Of a DNA stretch of 64,000 nucleotides, positions 14,822-24,334 are shown one piece after another. Both the position numbers and the translations under genes were made by a program. The stretch comes from Rhodococcus aetherivorans (lineage in GTDB: Bacteria > Actinomycetota > Actinomycetes > Mycobacteriales > Mycobacteriaceae): positions 41,649 to 105,648 of the forward strand of contig NZ_JAALEG010000012.1 of NCBI RefSeq assembly GCF_011058165.1, given 5' to 3'. A model generated the notes under the pieces. That model worked only from the letters and a program-made list of their open reading frames with translations, had not been told where the DNA came from and did not search any database. Within the stretch, counting starts at the first letter, position 1. The number at the start of each line of letters is the position of its first letter.

Positions 14822-17800
14822 CCCAGACCTGCCTCGACCATGGCCCGCTTCGTCTCCCGGCGCACAGAGCGGGCGGTCGCCTTGTCGTCGACGACGTGCT
14901 GCTGCTCGATGTACTGGCCATAGATCTGCGCGCCCGACAGGTCCACGCTCACCAGCGCGTTGCGGTCGGACGCGGTGAGCACGTCGTCGACCGACAGGCT
15001 CGTGAGCCGATCGAGGATCGGGATCAGCTTCTCGTCGAAGCTGCGGGTCATCTCCGGATCCAGGACCCGCTCGGGGCGGATGATGTCCTTGAGCATGATG
15101 CCGCGGCCGCTGGCGATACCGCCGTCGTCGTAGCCGCCGGCGCGGTTGTACGCCGCGGGCAGCGACCCGTATCGGGCGGTGGCGTACCGCATCGAGGCGG
15201 CGATGTTCGCGCGCGGATCCCAGATGTCGTTGACGAACGCCGGGTCCCGGTACGCCTGGAACGTCGGGTCGATCACCTGCATCAGGCCCTTCGACGGAGT
15301 GCCGTTGGCGGCGTTGACATCCCAGTTGTTGATCGCCCGCGGGTTGCCGCCGGACTCCTGGTTCATGCGCCGCAGCGTCAGGTCCGCCCACGTCAGCGGA
15401 TGCCCGTACAGGCCCAGGAGTTCCTCGACCAGCGGACGCCACCGCTGCACATCGCCGCCGCCCGGGTCGGCGTACCCGGTGCTGGGTTCGACCTCGTCGG
15501 CCTTGCCGCGCAGGAAGTCCCCGACCCCGGTCTTGAACTTGTCGAACGCAAGCTTCGGCAGCTTGCCGATGTCGCCACCACCGAAGTCGGGGATGGCGTT
15601 GCCGATCGGGTTCATCACGCCCTCGAAGGCGTCGGCGACGCGGTTGCGCAGCCACCCGAACAGGCCCCCGCCACCGCCGGAGCTGATCGGGGTGATCGGG
15701 GTGCCCGGCTCCGGGAGCGGCGCGTGCGCGGCGACGTGCACATGGTTGCGGTGCTGCGCGTTGGTGGCGGCCCCGAAGTCGAACGGCCGGCCCTCGTCGA
15801 TGTTCTGCCACCCGTTGAGCGGGTAGTGGATCAGCTCGGCGAGCATCGGCCCGTAGTTGTCGTGGAAGAACCGGGCCGCGGCCTGCATCTGCGGGGTGGT
15901 GTCGGTGCCGTTCGAGAAGTCGACCGCCTTGCCCTGGCCGTGCAGGTCGTTGGTGTCGCGGTACGTCGAGGTGATCGACATACCCGGGAAGAAGCGGTGC
16001 ACCTTGTCGACGATCGAGTCGACGATGCCGCCACCGGCGTACTGGCCCAGCTCCCGCCGCACCGCCTCCGGGCCACCGACGCGGGCCGCGGCGTTGATCG
16101 AGTCCACGCCGCCGGGGCCGAGCGCCCGGGCCGCCTCGGGCCGCAGGATCGCCTCGCCGCCGGACAGCCCGATGTGCAGACCCGACGGGGAGTAGAAGTC
16201 GTGCACGTCCCGGCCGGGGGTGTAGCCGGGCAGCACACCGCCGCGCGCGTAGTTGCCGAGTTCACCGAGCGGTGCCTCGCCGAGCTCGGGCAGGTTCAGC
16301 CAGCCGGCGACCTTGTTCCACGCCGCGCGGATGCCCTTGTTGTAGACGGTGTCGACGACGAACTTCACCGGCTTGGCGGCGATGCCCTTGATGCGATCCC
16401 ACACCTGGCCGATCCAGTCGACCGCGGCACCGAAGGAGTCCTTGACCAGGTCGAGTGCGCGCTTGAGTCGGTCCCACACCGGGAGGACGACGTTGTCGAC
16501 GACCCAGGCGATTCCGGCGCCGAGGGCATCCCAGACCGGTTTGATGACGCTGTTCCAGACCCAGGAGAAGTATTTCCCCACGGCCTGCAGTCCGGCGAGG
16601 AGCAGGTCCCACGCCACCTTGATGACGTTGTTCCAGACCCACATGATGCCGGCGCCGAGGGCGGAGAACAGCTGACCGAACCAGTTCAGGATCGGCATGA
16701 TCACGTTGTTCCACGCCCAGGAGATCGCGGCCTGGATCCAGTCCCAGGCGGTGAGCACCGCGTTGCGGAACCAGTCGACGTTGTTCCACGCCCACACGAT
16801 CGCCCCGACGAGGGCGAGCAGGGCGACGATGATGACGCCGATCGGGTTGGCGTTCAGGGCCGCGTTGAGCAGCCACTGCGCCGCGGTCATCGCGCCGGTG
16901 GCGACGGCCGAGGCGATCATCGCCGCCCGGGTCGCGATGAAGGAGGCGACGATCCGGGCGTTCGCCACAACCCAGGAGATCGCGGTCTTGCCTGCCTCGA
17001 GCGCGGCGGACGCTGAGGTCGCGATGAAGGTGGCCGTGGCGCGCGCTGCGTTGGCGATCCAGCCGCCGATGATGCGGGCCTGCGCCGCGGTCCACGATGC
17101 CGCGGTCTTGACCGCCTCCACCGTCGCGGACGCGGAGGTCTTGACGAAGGAACCGACCGCGGTGGCCTGGGTCTTGACCCAGCCGCCGGCGTCCTTCATC
17201 GTGCTCCAGGCCTGGGTGGCGGTGTCCTTGGCTGAGACCAGGGAGTCCTTGACGCCGACCACGCCCTCCTTCACGGAGTCGAACACGCCCTTGGCCTGCT
17301 CGAATCCGCCCATCACGCCACCGAGTCCGACCATCGAGGCGGCAGCGGCCAGGGCGTTGCCCTCGCTGTCCTCGAGGGCGCCGGTGAACTCCCCGAACAG
17401 GGGCAGGACGTTGTCCCCGAGCAGGCCGACTACCTTGTTCTGCATCTCGCGGCCGAAGGTCTGGATGGCGTTGAGCGGCCCACCTCCCAGCACGGCCCCG
17501 GCCTCGTCCACCGAGCCCTGGAACTCGGCCATGGCGGAGTCCGCGCCGTTGAGCTGGGCCAGGAACTGGGGGATCTTGTCCACGCCGAGGTCCTCTAGCG
17601 GCGTGCCGAACAGCGCGAGCGCCGCCTGCGATCGGGCCGCCGGATCCTTGATCCCCTCGAGCCCGGCCATGATTTCCCGGAACGCTGCCTTGGCGTCCTC
17701 CCCGCCGGCCAGCAGCCGGTTGGTCATGGCCGTCTGGTCCATGCCCAGGGCGGCGTACGCCTCGCCGGTCGTCTTGGACATGTCCGTGGCCCGGATCTGG

Positions 17801-18876
17801 AACTCCTTGAGAGCGTCGCCCATCTTGTCCATACCGATGGCGCCGTTCTGCGAGGCGTTCACGATCAGGCCCATGGCCTCCTGCCCGGTGAACCCGAGCC
17901 CGGTGAGGTATCCGCCGTACTCGTCGACGATGGGCATGAGCTCCCCACGCATCGCCGGGGGCACCCGCTGGAACGCGGCCATGAGCATGTCCGTGGCCTC
18001 TTGCCCGTTCTGCGCGATGCCGTTGCGCATCAGCAGGGACGAGGACATGGCGAGCTCGTTGACGTCCATGCCGAAGGTCTGGGACATGACCAGCAGCCGC
18101 TTGGTCAGGTCCTCCATCTCGGCGTCCGTGGTGTCCCCGATCAGGGACATCGACCCCGCGACGGCGCCGACGGCGTCGGTGACCTCGGCCATGGAGGAGC
18201 CGTAGTTCTGCGCGAACACGTTGCCGGCGATCGACCCGGCGCGCTTGGACTCCTCCGCGGTGAGGTCCAGCTGCGCGCGCAGCGACCGTTGCAGGTTGCC
18301 GCGTTCGAGGACCTCGCCCATCTGCGTCGACAGCAGTCCCACCGCGGCGACGGCACCGGTGGCCGCGCCCTTGAGGATGCCGCTGAATCCGCCGCCGAAG
18401 GCGCGGGCCCGGCCGGTCATGCGCTGGAAGAACGAGTCCGTCTGGGTTTCCGCTTCGGCGCTGTCGAGCCGGGCCTGCACTCGCAGCACTCGTCCCTCGG
18501 CGGAGCGCTGCCCGGACTCGGCGGCCTGCAGGGCCTGCGCCGCTGCCTCCTGCCGGCGGGTCGCCTTGGCCACGTTCTCGCGGGCCGTGGCCAGGCGGCC
18601 GGCGTCGGTGACGCCCCGATCGACGAGGGCCTGCAGCTTGGCCTCCGCGACGGCGACCGCGCCGGTGGCGTCGGCCTCCTTGCGGCGGGCCGCCTCCACC
18701 TTCGCCGAGGCCTGCTCCACCTGCTGGCGCGCCTTCTCGAGCTGCCGCTGATCGACCGTCGGCTGGATCTCGTGCTCGACCGGGTTGCTCTGGATCTCGC
18801 GGCGCACGCGCTGGAAGTAGCCCCGCATCGAGGGCATGACGTCGACGAAGGCGTTGCCGCCGGACAGATCGGGCAC
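14818..18876 (-). CDS. Tape measure protein with M15-like and SLT domains
   Basis: 1352 residues from GTG 18876 (GAGGAAGG upstream). Order: coiled coil (about 25-150), TMP core (170-520), Ala-rich helices (525-660), hydrophobic segment (about 670-690), Trp-rich repeats of the W-W-N-V-I type (700-810), an M15-like peptidase region (STYRDTNDLHGQGKAVDFSN near 965, HVHVAAH near 1045) and an SLT lytic transglycosylase domain (MNQESGGNP near 1172 with the catalytic Glu, KGLMQVIDPTF, NIAASMRYA near 1228). It sets tail length and helps penetrate peptidoglycan during DNA entry. Residues 1 to about 930 are nearly identical to prophage B; the C-terminus is not. Confidence 0.9.
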   Translation of the reverse strand: MPDLSGGNAFVDVMPSMRGYFQRVRREIQSNPVEHEIQPTVDQRQLEKARQQVEQASAKVEAARRKEADATGAVAVAEAKLQALVDRGVTDAGRLATARENVAKATRRQEAAAQALQAAESGQRSAEGRVLRVQARLDSAEAETQTDSFFQRMTGRARAFGGGFSGILKGAATGAVAAVGLLSTQMGEVLERGNLQRSLRAQLDLTAEESKRAGSIAGNVFAQNYGSSMAEVTDAVGAVAGSMSLIGDTTDAEMEDLTKRLLVMSQTFGMDVNELAMSSSLLMRNGIAQNGQEATDMLMAAFQRVPPAMRGELMPIVDEYGGYLTGLGFTGQEAMGLIVNASQNGAIGMDKMGDALKEFQIRATDMSKTTGEAYAALGMDQTAMTNRLLAGGEDAKAAFREIMAGLEGIKDPAARSQAALALFGTPLEDLGVDKIPQFLAQLNGADSAMAEFQGSVDEAGAVLGGGPLNAIQTFGREMQNKVVGLLGDNVLPLFGEFTGALEDSEGNALAAAASMVGLGGVMGGFEQAKGVFDSVKEGVVGVKDSLVSAKDTATQAWSTMKDAGGWVKTQATAVGSFVKTSASATVEAVKTAASWTAAQARIIGGWIANAARATATFIATSASAALEAGKTAISWVVANARIVASFIATRAAMIASAVATGAMTAAQWLLNAALNANPIGVIIVALLALVGAIVWAWNNVDWFRNAVLTAWDWIQAAISWAWNNVIMPILNWFGQLFSALGAGIMWVWNNVIKVAWDLLLAGLQAVGKYFSWVWNSVIKPVWDALGAGIAWVVDNVVLPVWDRLKRALDLVKDSFGAAVDWIGQVWDRIKGIAAKPVKFVVDTVYNKGIRAAWNKVAGWLNLPELGEAPLGELGNYARGGVLPGYTPGRDVHDFYSPSGLHIGLSGGEAILRPEAARALGPGGVDSINAAARVGGPEAVRRELGQYAGGGIVDSIVDKVHRFFPGMSITSTYRDTNDLHGQGKAVDFSNGTDTTPQMQAAARFFHDNYGPMLAELIHYPLNGWQNIDEGRPFDFGAATNAQHRNHVHVAAHAPLPEPGTPITPISSGGGGGLFGWLRNRVADAFEGVMNPIGNAIPDFGGGDIGKLPKLAFDKFKTGVGDFLRGKADEVEPSTGYADPGGGDVQRWRPLVEELLGLYGHPLTWADLTLRRMNQESGGNPRAINNWDVNAANGTPSKGLMQVIDPTFQAYRDPAFVNDIWDPRANIAASMRYATARYGSLPAAYNRAGGYDDGGIASGRGIMLKDIIRPERVLDPEMTRSFDEKLIPILDRLTSLSVDDVLTASDRNALVSVDLSGAQIYGQYIEQQHVVDDKATARSVRRETKRAMVEAGLG

Positions 18877-18890
18877 CGCGGTCCTTCCTC

Positions 18891-19703
18891 TCAGTCGTGG
18901 GTGGGGTCTGGCAGGCTGAGCCGCTTGTAGCGGGAGCCGAGCACCTTCGAGGCGATGTCGTCGTGCTCGACGTACAGCCGGTACTTCTCGTACCGCTCGC
19001 GCGCTGTGAGCGGCCGTGGCAGGCTCTTCGGGGCTTTCGGGCCGCGGCCCTTGACCTTCGGGCTGGCCTGGAAGATCGCGGCCTCGATGCGGCGCAGCGT
19101 CTCGAGGATGGCGGTGTCGGTGTCGCGGTCGCGGGTCCAGCCGACGAGCGACGGCCGCTTCGCGCCGGTGGGCTTGCCCTGCTCCTGCTCGAGCTTGGCG
19201 ACACGCTCGGCGAGTTCGATGTCGGAAGCCAGGGCCGCGGCGTACCACCCGCCCTCGGGTGCCCGGTCTAGGAATCGGAACAGCTTGTCCCACGGGGTGT
19301 TTTCGTGGTCGCGCACCCAGTCGTACAGGTTCAGCTGTTTGTCGATCAGGTCCCGCTCGACGTCCTCGCCGTACAGGTCGAGCGTCTCGACCAGGCGGAG
19401 GAACCCGCCGAGAGGTGGTATCAGGATTCCGAAGTGGGTTCGGATGTCGTCGATCAGATCCACGAGTTCGGACGCGGGTCGGTCGTCGTAGACGTCGAGG
19501 ATGTCGTCGGCCAGGTCCTCACCGACCAGCGCGTCGAGCTGCTCGGTGGGGGTGACGGCGGTATCGAGTTCGCACACCCCGTCGGCGGACGGGACCGCCA
19601 CAACGATCTCGTCGCCGTCGAGGTCGAGAAGGTACGGACCCGCGGCCTCGCCGAGCAGTTGCTCGAAGAACGAGTGCGGCGGGTCCGTCTCCTGCTCGCT
19701 CAC
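18891..19703 (-). CDS. Tail assembly chaperone (second frame)
   Basis: 270 residues, GTG start directly after the stop of the first chaperone gene. Acidic N-terminal half, basic C-terminal half ending SLPDPTHD. Its position between the first chaperone ORF and the tape measure matches the gpT part of the gpG/gpGT pair of siphophages. A programmed frameshift joining the two is usual in the family; I see no certain slippery heptamer here. Homologue at 62765-63592. Confidence 0.75.
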   Translation of the reverse strand: MSEQETDPPHSFFEQLLGEAAGPYLLDLDGDEIVVAVPSADGVCELDTAVTPTEQLDALVGEDLADDILDVYDDRPASELVDLIDDIRTHFGILIPPLGGFLRLVETLDLYGEDVERDLIDKQLNLYDWVRDHENTPWDKLFRFLDRAPEGGWYAAALASDIELAERVAKLEQEQGKPTGAKRPSLVGWTRDRDTDTAILETLRRIEAAIFQASPKVKGRGPKAPKSLPRPLTARERYEKYRLYVEHDDIASKVLGSRYKRLSLPDPTHD

Positions 19704-20084
19704 TTACCCGCGGCGACGCCGGCGGCGGGCCTGCCGGTTGACCGCTTCCTGCTGCTGGAACTTGTCGGCGTTGAGACCGAAGTGGTCGAACAGGTCACCG
19801 ATCAGGGTGGTCAGTCCCTCGGGTCCGTGCATCGGCATGGCCTCGAGGTATGGCTCGGCCGTGTCGAAGTCGTCTCCGAGGAACAGCTTCAGCGCGGTGC
19901 GGGTCGTGCAGCTGGGCTGCTCGATCTCCATCATCGTGCCCGAGTCCGGCTCGGGGACGGTGAAGACAGGGCTGTCCTCGAGCTGGAACTTGAACGGCTT
20001 CTTCGCCGGGCCGGTGCGGCGGTACTGCCGCACCTCTCCTGCGTCGTGGCCGCGGCTGCTGATGTCGATGGGGGCCTCGCTCAT
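19704..20084 (-). CDS. Tail assembly chaperone (first frame)
   Basis: 126 residues, ATG overlapping the upstream stop by 4 nt. It ends in a run of arginines (RRRRRRG). Position and size fit the gpG-type chaperone that holds the tape measure during tail assembly. Homologue at 63596-63958. Confidence 0.75.
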   Translation of the reverse strand: MSEAPIDISSRGHDAGEVRQYRRTGPAKKPFKFQLEDSPVFTVPEPDSGTMMEIEQPSCTTRTALKLFLGDDFDTAEPYLEAMPMHGPEGLTTLIGDLFDHFGLNADKFQQQEAVNRQARRRRRRG

Positions 20085-20464
20085 GCCTGCTGCTCCTGCG
20101 TGGTGTCGGTGGGCTGGGTGGTGGTGCGGGTGCGCCGCGGCTTCGGCGGGGCAGCCTCGGCCGGCACGGGCTCGACCGGTTCGGCCGCCGCGTCAGCGGC
20201 AGGTTCGTCGGTGGGCGCGATGTCGACGACCTCGGCCGCCGGTTGCTCGGTCGCGACGTGCTCGGCGGCCGGGGTGTCCTCGGGCGCCGGCGCGACCGGC
20301 TCCCCGCCGGCAGAGGTGTCCTGCTCGGGGTTCGCGACGCGGTACTGGCGGGCGAGCAGCTCGCCTTCCTCGGCGCGGGTGGAGGGGGTGAATCGGCGGC
20401 CGTCCGGGGAGACGAGCTCGCGTGGCGTCCAGCCGTCCGGGTCGAATGTGCGCATGGTGCCCAT
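20081..20464 (-). CDS. Ala/Pro/Glu-rich protein between tail tube and chaperone genes
   Basis: 127 residues if ATG 20464 is the start (GGAG 10 nt upstream). A short ordered N-terminus (FDPDGWTPRELVSPDGRRF) is followed by about 75 disordered Ala/Pro/Glu/Thr residues. Genes of this type sit at this place in many actinophages; function unknown. Prophage B has the end of a homologue at the window edge. Confidence 0.65.
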   Translation of the reverse strand: MGTMRTFDPDGWTPRELVSPDGRRFTPSTRAEEGELLARQYRVANPEQDTSAGGEPVAPAPEDTPAAEHVATEQPAAEVVDIAPTDEPAADAAAEPVEPVPAEAAPPKPRRTRTTTQPTDTTQEQQA

Positions 20465-20519
20465 GGGTTTCTTGCTCCGTTTCTCGCGCGGACGTGCGCG
20501 GTAGTGGGACGGCACCAGG

Positions 20520-21458
20520 TCAGGAGATGGTGACCGTGCCGGACGGGGTCAGCGAGGCACCGGAGCCGGTGAGGGTGCCGACCTTGGCGACGTCGATCTT
20601 CACCGTGTAGGGGCCACCCGCGGTGCCGGTGACGGTGACGTCCCCGGGGTCGAGGTTCGACAGCGCCTCGAGCGCGGCCTGCACCGCGGCGGCGGTGGCG
20701 TTGAACGCGATGGGAGCGGTGGTCTGCCCGCCGAAGGACAGCGTGAAGGTGCCGCCGGTGGGGCTCCCGCCGATGGTGACGACGTAGGTGACCTTCGGAT
20801 CGAACCCGGCTTCCTCGAGGAGGTTCTTCCAGCCGGGGCCGCCGAAGTGGTGGCGGACCGACACGCCGTAGTCGGTGTCGACCATGGCGTTGACGGTGAA
20901 CGGCCAGCCGAGGTAGCCCTCGCCGTCGGTGATGGTCTGCTCCCCGGTCTCGGCGACCTCGCCGGCGAGGAACTGCCGGCCGAAGTAGATCGTGTCGACG
21001 CCGGACCCGACCTCCGACAGCAGCATGTACCGCTGGCGGCGGATCAACGCGACGGCCGGCTGGTCGAACGAGACCTCACCGGTGACCGGGTCGGGGGTGA
21101 CGCCGGACAGGTCGACACCGAGGTTCGTCTCGATGTTGAACCGGTTCGTCTCCAGGCCCTTGAACGCCATGCCGAAGATGTCGCTGGTGATGTCCGAGCG
21201 CACCGGGTTCGAGTAGCCGATCGCGTTGATGTCGGCCTTCTCCATCTCCCGGGAGAGGGTGATGGCGTCTTCCTTGTCGAGCAGCCCGAAGTCGTAGTAC
21301 CCGGTGGGCAGCTCGGCGAGCTGGCTGCTGGGGCCTTCGGTGATGTTCAGGACGACCGGGGTGGTGGTGGGCGCGCCGAACACGTGGGCGGCGCGGGGCT
21401 TGAGGATCAGCTCGCGCTGGTGCCGAGCGATCTCGAGCTGGGCGACTTTGCTGGGCAT
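20520..21458 (-). CDS. Major tail (tube) protein
   Basis: 312 residues. N-terminal tube domain (about 1-222) and a C-terminal Ig/bacterial-adhesin-like domain (about 225-312; GGTFTLSFGGQTTAPIAF, AVQAALEAL, TVTGTAGGPYTVKI) that would decorate the tail surface. Position between tail terminator and tail chaperones supports the call. A paralogue without this C-terminal domain is at 5459-6283. Confidence 0.85.
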   Translation of the reverse strand: MPSKVAQLEIARHQRELILKPRAAHVFGAPTTTPVVLNITEGPSSQLAELPTGYYDFGLLDKEDAITLSREMEKADINAIGYSNPVRSDITSDIFGMAFKGLETNRFNIETNLGVDLSGVTPDPVTGEVSFDQPAVALIRRQRYMLLSEVGSGVDTIYFGRQFLAGEVAETGEQTITDGEGYLGWPFTVNAMVDTDYGVSVRHHFGGPGWKNLLEEAGFDPKVTYVVTIGGSPTGGTFTLSFGGQTTAPIAFNATAAAVQAALEALSNLDPGDVTVTGTAGGPYTVKIDVAKVGTLTGSGASLTPSGTVTIS

Positions 21459-21540
21459 GGGGTGCCTCCTTGCTGTGGGCAGAAAAAATGCCCACGAGGA
21501 TTCGCGGGCTGATCAGGGCTGTATTCGGTTGTGACGACGG

Positions 21541-21942
21541 TCAGGCCGGGCGGGGACGCATCAACCCGAGCTGGTACCACCCCGTGGCGCGGTCGCGGTC
21601 CGGGTTGTCGTACGGCACGCCCTCGGGCGGAGTGTCGGTGCGGCAGAAGTCGACGGTCACGCGCTGCCCGTCGACGACGAATGCCTCCCCGCCGAGCGCG
21701 AGCATCCGGTCACGCACCGTCTCGCTGAGGGTGTGCACCTCGTCGTAGCTCGGTGCGAAACAGGAGATCTCGACCCGGGGGTAGTCGGTGATCCCGTCGT
21801 CGGTGCCGCCGACCCGGTTGATCCGGATGCCGACCTCGATCTCCGCGTCCGGTGTCTCCGTGTCGGTCTCTGCCAGGTCCTCGAGTGCCACCATGAGGAC
21901 CTTCTCGACGTTGGCGAAGGGCAGCGGCGGGGTGACAGCCAT
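21541..21942 (-). CDS. Tail terminator-like protein
   Basis: 133 residues, located between the gp10-like gene and the tail tube gene, the place of the tail terminator in siphophages. Sequence (EVGIRINRVGGTDDGITDYPRVEIS) fits a small alpha/beta protein. Role inferred from order. Confidence 0.65.
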   Translation of the reverse strand: MAVTPPLPFANVEKVLMVALEDLAETDTETPDAEIEVGIRINRVGGTDDGITDYPRVEISCFAPSYDEVHTLSETVRDRMLALGGEAFVVDGQRVTVDFCRTDTPPEGVPYDNPDRDRATGWYQLGLMRPRPA

Positions 21943-22251
21943 CTATCGCCGCCCGTCTCGCCGGCCCGCGGCGCCTATCGCCGACTGCAGCCGGCTCGCG
22001 CCCCGGGAGCGGCGGGTGCCGAACTCGGCGGCGAGCGGGTTCCGGATCGCCTGGCTGGGCGGCACGACGATCCGGTAGCCGGGCCGGCCGTCCCAGCCGC
22101 GTGCCGGTTCCACGCGGGCGGTGCGCCCGAACGCGCCACCCAATGCGGCCCGGCCCTTCTCGGCCTGTTTGCGCACCGCCGTCTGGACCTTCGGCGACGA
22201 CATGATCCGCTGTGCATCCCGCGAGGACCAGGTGAATCGTGCGCGAGCCAT
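21943..22251 (-). CDS. HK97 gp10-like tail completion protein
   Basis: 102 residues, highly basic, with a helical N-terminus and a PSQAIRNPLAAEFGTRRS segment typical of HK97-gp10-like proteins. Start ATG overlaps the upstream stop by 1 nt (TGATG). Confidence 0.6.
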   Translation of the reverse strand: MARARFTWSSRDAQRIMSSPKVQTAVRKQAEKGRAALGGAFGRTARVEPARGWDGRPGYRIVVPPSQAIRNPLAAEFGTRRSRGASRLQSAIGAAGRRDGRR

Positions 22252-22595
22252 CAGCCTCTCCATTCGGTCAGGAATCCGCCCACGTACTCGGCGAACCCGA
22301 AGTCGTCGTAGTGCGTCTGCAGTTCCCCGTCGACATGCAGCCGGCGCGGCCTACCGCTGTCGTCGACGATCCCGTCGGCGGTGAGGACACTCGTGGTGCG
22401 TTCCGGGAACCCGGCTGGGGCGAGGAGCTTCCACCGCGACTCGGTGGCCTCCCCGTCCTCCCGCCGCTCGTCGGACTGCGCCGGCTGCACCGCGCACCCC
22501 GGGTACGCGACCGGGGCGCCGTCGACGTAGTCGCCGTGCTTGACCTTGATGCGCGGTGTGATCCACACGGTCTGGTTGCCGAGGTCGTCGAGCAT
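22251..22595 (-). CDS. Head closure-like protein
   Basis: 114 residues, beta-rich (WITPRIKVKHGDYVDG). Lies between the connector and the gp10-like genes, the place of head-tail stopper proteins. Role inferred from order. Overlaps the neighbour by 1 nt. Confidence 0.6.
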   Translation of the reverse strand: MLDDLGNQTVWITPRIKVKHGDYVDGAPVAYPGCAVQPAQSDERREDGEATESRWKLLAPAGFPERTTSVLTADGIVDDSGRPRRLHVDGELQTHYDDFGFAEYVGGFLTEWRG

Positions 22596-22957
22596 CAGTA
22601 GTCCCCGACCTTGAACGACCACGCCGGCCCCGCCCGGAACGGAATGCCGAGCAGCTCCTTGTGGAAGTCGGTGAACACCAGGAACTGCCCCGGATGGGCG
22701 AGGGTGCCGCTGCGGGTGACCTCCCCGACCGTCTTCGAGTACGAGGACAGACCGAGGTAGGGCTCGGAGGCGAGGGCGGCCTTGACGACCTGGATCGACA
22801 CCAACTTCGCATTCGGATCGTCCGGCGCGATGTCGGGTTTGCGGTCCCGGATCCACGACGCCGCCGCGTCGAGCAACAGCTGCGCCTCGACCTTCTGCGC
22901 CGCGGTCAGTGACCGGCCCCCGAGGGTGATGTCGTCCGGGATCGCGAAGGCCGCCAC
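22595..22957 (-). CDS. Head-tail connector (gp6-like adaptor)
   Basis: 120 residues, mostly helical, with the pattern of head-tail adaptor proteins: AAQKVEAQLLLDAAASWIRDR, then KLVSIQVVKAALAS and a C-terminal loop (FTDFHKELLGIPF). Confidence 0.7.
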   Translation of the reverse strand: MAAFAIPDDITLGGRSLTAAQKVEAQLLLDAAASWIRDRKPDIAPDDPNAKLVSIQVVKAALASEPYLGLSSYSKTVGEVTRSGTLAHPGQFLVFTDFHKELLGIPFRAGPAWSFKVGDY

Positions 22958-22961
22958 CGGG

Positions 22962-23366
22962 TCACTCCGCCAGCGCGGCGAGCAGCTGCGGCTTGGTCAT
23001 CGACCGGGCCTCGGCCTCGTCCATGCCGCGAGAGACCGCGTAGGCGATCCAGTCGTCCTTGTCCGCGGCCTGTTTCGGCCGCGGCACCGCCACCGGTACC
23101 GGCGCGGGCTCGCCGGCCCCGCCGGGTTCTCCGTCGCCCGCCCCAGCGGTGTCGACCTGGTCGTCGTCGACCGGCGGTACGGGGGCCGGGCGGACCTGCT
23201 CGGCATCGACGATCGCCCCGGCCCGCAGCAGCCGGGCGACCTCGACCTCGTCCAGGCCGGTGACCGTATCGCCGCGGCGACGGCGGACGAGCTTGGTGAC
23301 GCGGCCCTTCTCGTCCCGTTCGAGCACCTGGTCGAAGCGCGTCGCGGTCAGGATGTACTCGGTCAC
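22962..23366 (-). CDS. Small protein with a Pro/Ala linker, next to capsid gene
   Basis: 134 residues from GTG 23366 (GTGA overlap with the capsid stop). An N-terminal domain (YILTATRFDQVLERDEKGRV, about 1-60), a disordered Pro/Ala/Gly linker (60-100) and a C-terminal helical tail (MDEAEARSMTKPQLLAALAE) of Rho/SAP-like type. Common beside actinophage capsid genes; function unknown. Confidence 0.65.
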   Translation of the reverse strand: MTEYILTATRFDQVLERDEKGRVTKLVRRRRGDTVTGLDEVEVARLLRAGAIVDAEQVRPAPVPPVDDDQVDTAGAGDGEPGGAGEPAPVPVAVPRPKQAADKDDWIAYAVSRGMDEAEARSMTKPQLLAALAE

Positions 23367-24304
23367 GGCGTCTCCAATCCGGTCAGCCACAGCGCGGCCT
23401 TGGGCTGGTCGAGACCCATCGCCCGCTTGTGCGAGGCGTCCGAACGCCACGTCTCCGTCGGGCCGCCGTTGGGGCCGTTGCCCTCCGGGTACAGGCCGGT
23501 GAACTGCAACGGCCGGGTGTCGCTGTAGAAGCCGACCACCCCGCGCTGCAGCACCAACGCCCGATCCCGCGGGAAGGTGCGGGACTGGATGACGTTCAGG
23601 CCGAAGATCGTCGCCGGCAGCGCCCCGGTGTAGGCGATGTTCTGCTCGGCGAGATTGCCCTGGTACACCTTCAGGACGTTGTCGTTGTCGAGCAGCGTCG
23701 CGAGCAGACCCGGGTGCAGCACGATCGCGTCCGGCTCGAACCCGAAGTACTCGTCGCCGGTGCCGCCCTGCGCCTCGGTCGGCGCGGCCGAGGTGATCTC
23801 CTCGATCGCCTTCGCCAGGTCGGTGCGCGGCTTGCCGGCCGGATCGTCCCACGGTGTCGACACCGGCATCGTCGGCACCACCGGCGACTGCAGCAGCGCC
23901 TTCGCCGACCGGTCGTTGGCGCGGATGAACGTGTTGCGCAGCCCGGTGAGCTGCTTGTTCACCGCGTCGATCCGGTTCTCGTCGATCATCTCCTTCGACA
24001 CCCGCACACCGAGCGCCCGCTTGACCGCGAACGCCGTGCGGGGCAGACCCAGCTTGCCGTGGCTGACCGGGATCTCCCCGAACTCGGCGACGTCGGCGAC
24101 GTCGTCCTCGAGGAACATCGGGTCACCCTCGCGGTAGGCCACCACCCCCGACGGGTTGGGGCCGGCGTCGCGCAGCAGGGCCTCGCTGATGAACTGATTG
24201 CGCATCAGCTCCATCAGCTTGGTGGGAATGAACAGCGGGTTGGCGACCAGTTCGGCCACGGTGATCCGCGGTCCGTCCGAAACGCTCACCACATCAACAG
24301 TCAT
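23363..24304 (-). CDS. Major capsid protein
   Basis: 313 residues between the decoration-like gene and the connectors. Sequence with VANPLFIPTKLMELMRNQF at the N-terminus and a C-terminal NVIQSRTFPRDRALVLQRG segment fits an HK97-fold capsid protein of the actinophage type. It is made with the protease and decoration protein just upstream. Confidence 0.85.
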   Translation of the reverse strand: MTVDVVSVSDGPRITVAELVANPLFIPTKLMELMRNQFISEALLRDAGPNPSGVVAYREGDPMFLEDDVADVAEFGEIPVSHGKLGLPRTAFAVKRALGVRVSKEMIDENRIDAVNKQLTGLRNTFIRANDRSAKALLQSPVVPTMPVSTPWDDPAGKPRTDLAKAIEEITSAAPTEAQGGTGDEYFGFEPDAIVLHPGLLATLLDNDNVLKVYQGNLAEQNIAYTGALPATIFGLNVIQSRTFPRDRALVLQRGVVGFYSDTRPLQFTGLYPEGNGPNGGPTETWRSDASHKRAMGLDQPKAALWLTGLETP

Positions 24305-24334
24305 GACGGTTTCTCCTCGAGTCGTTGTGAGCGG

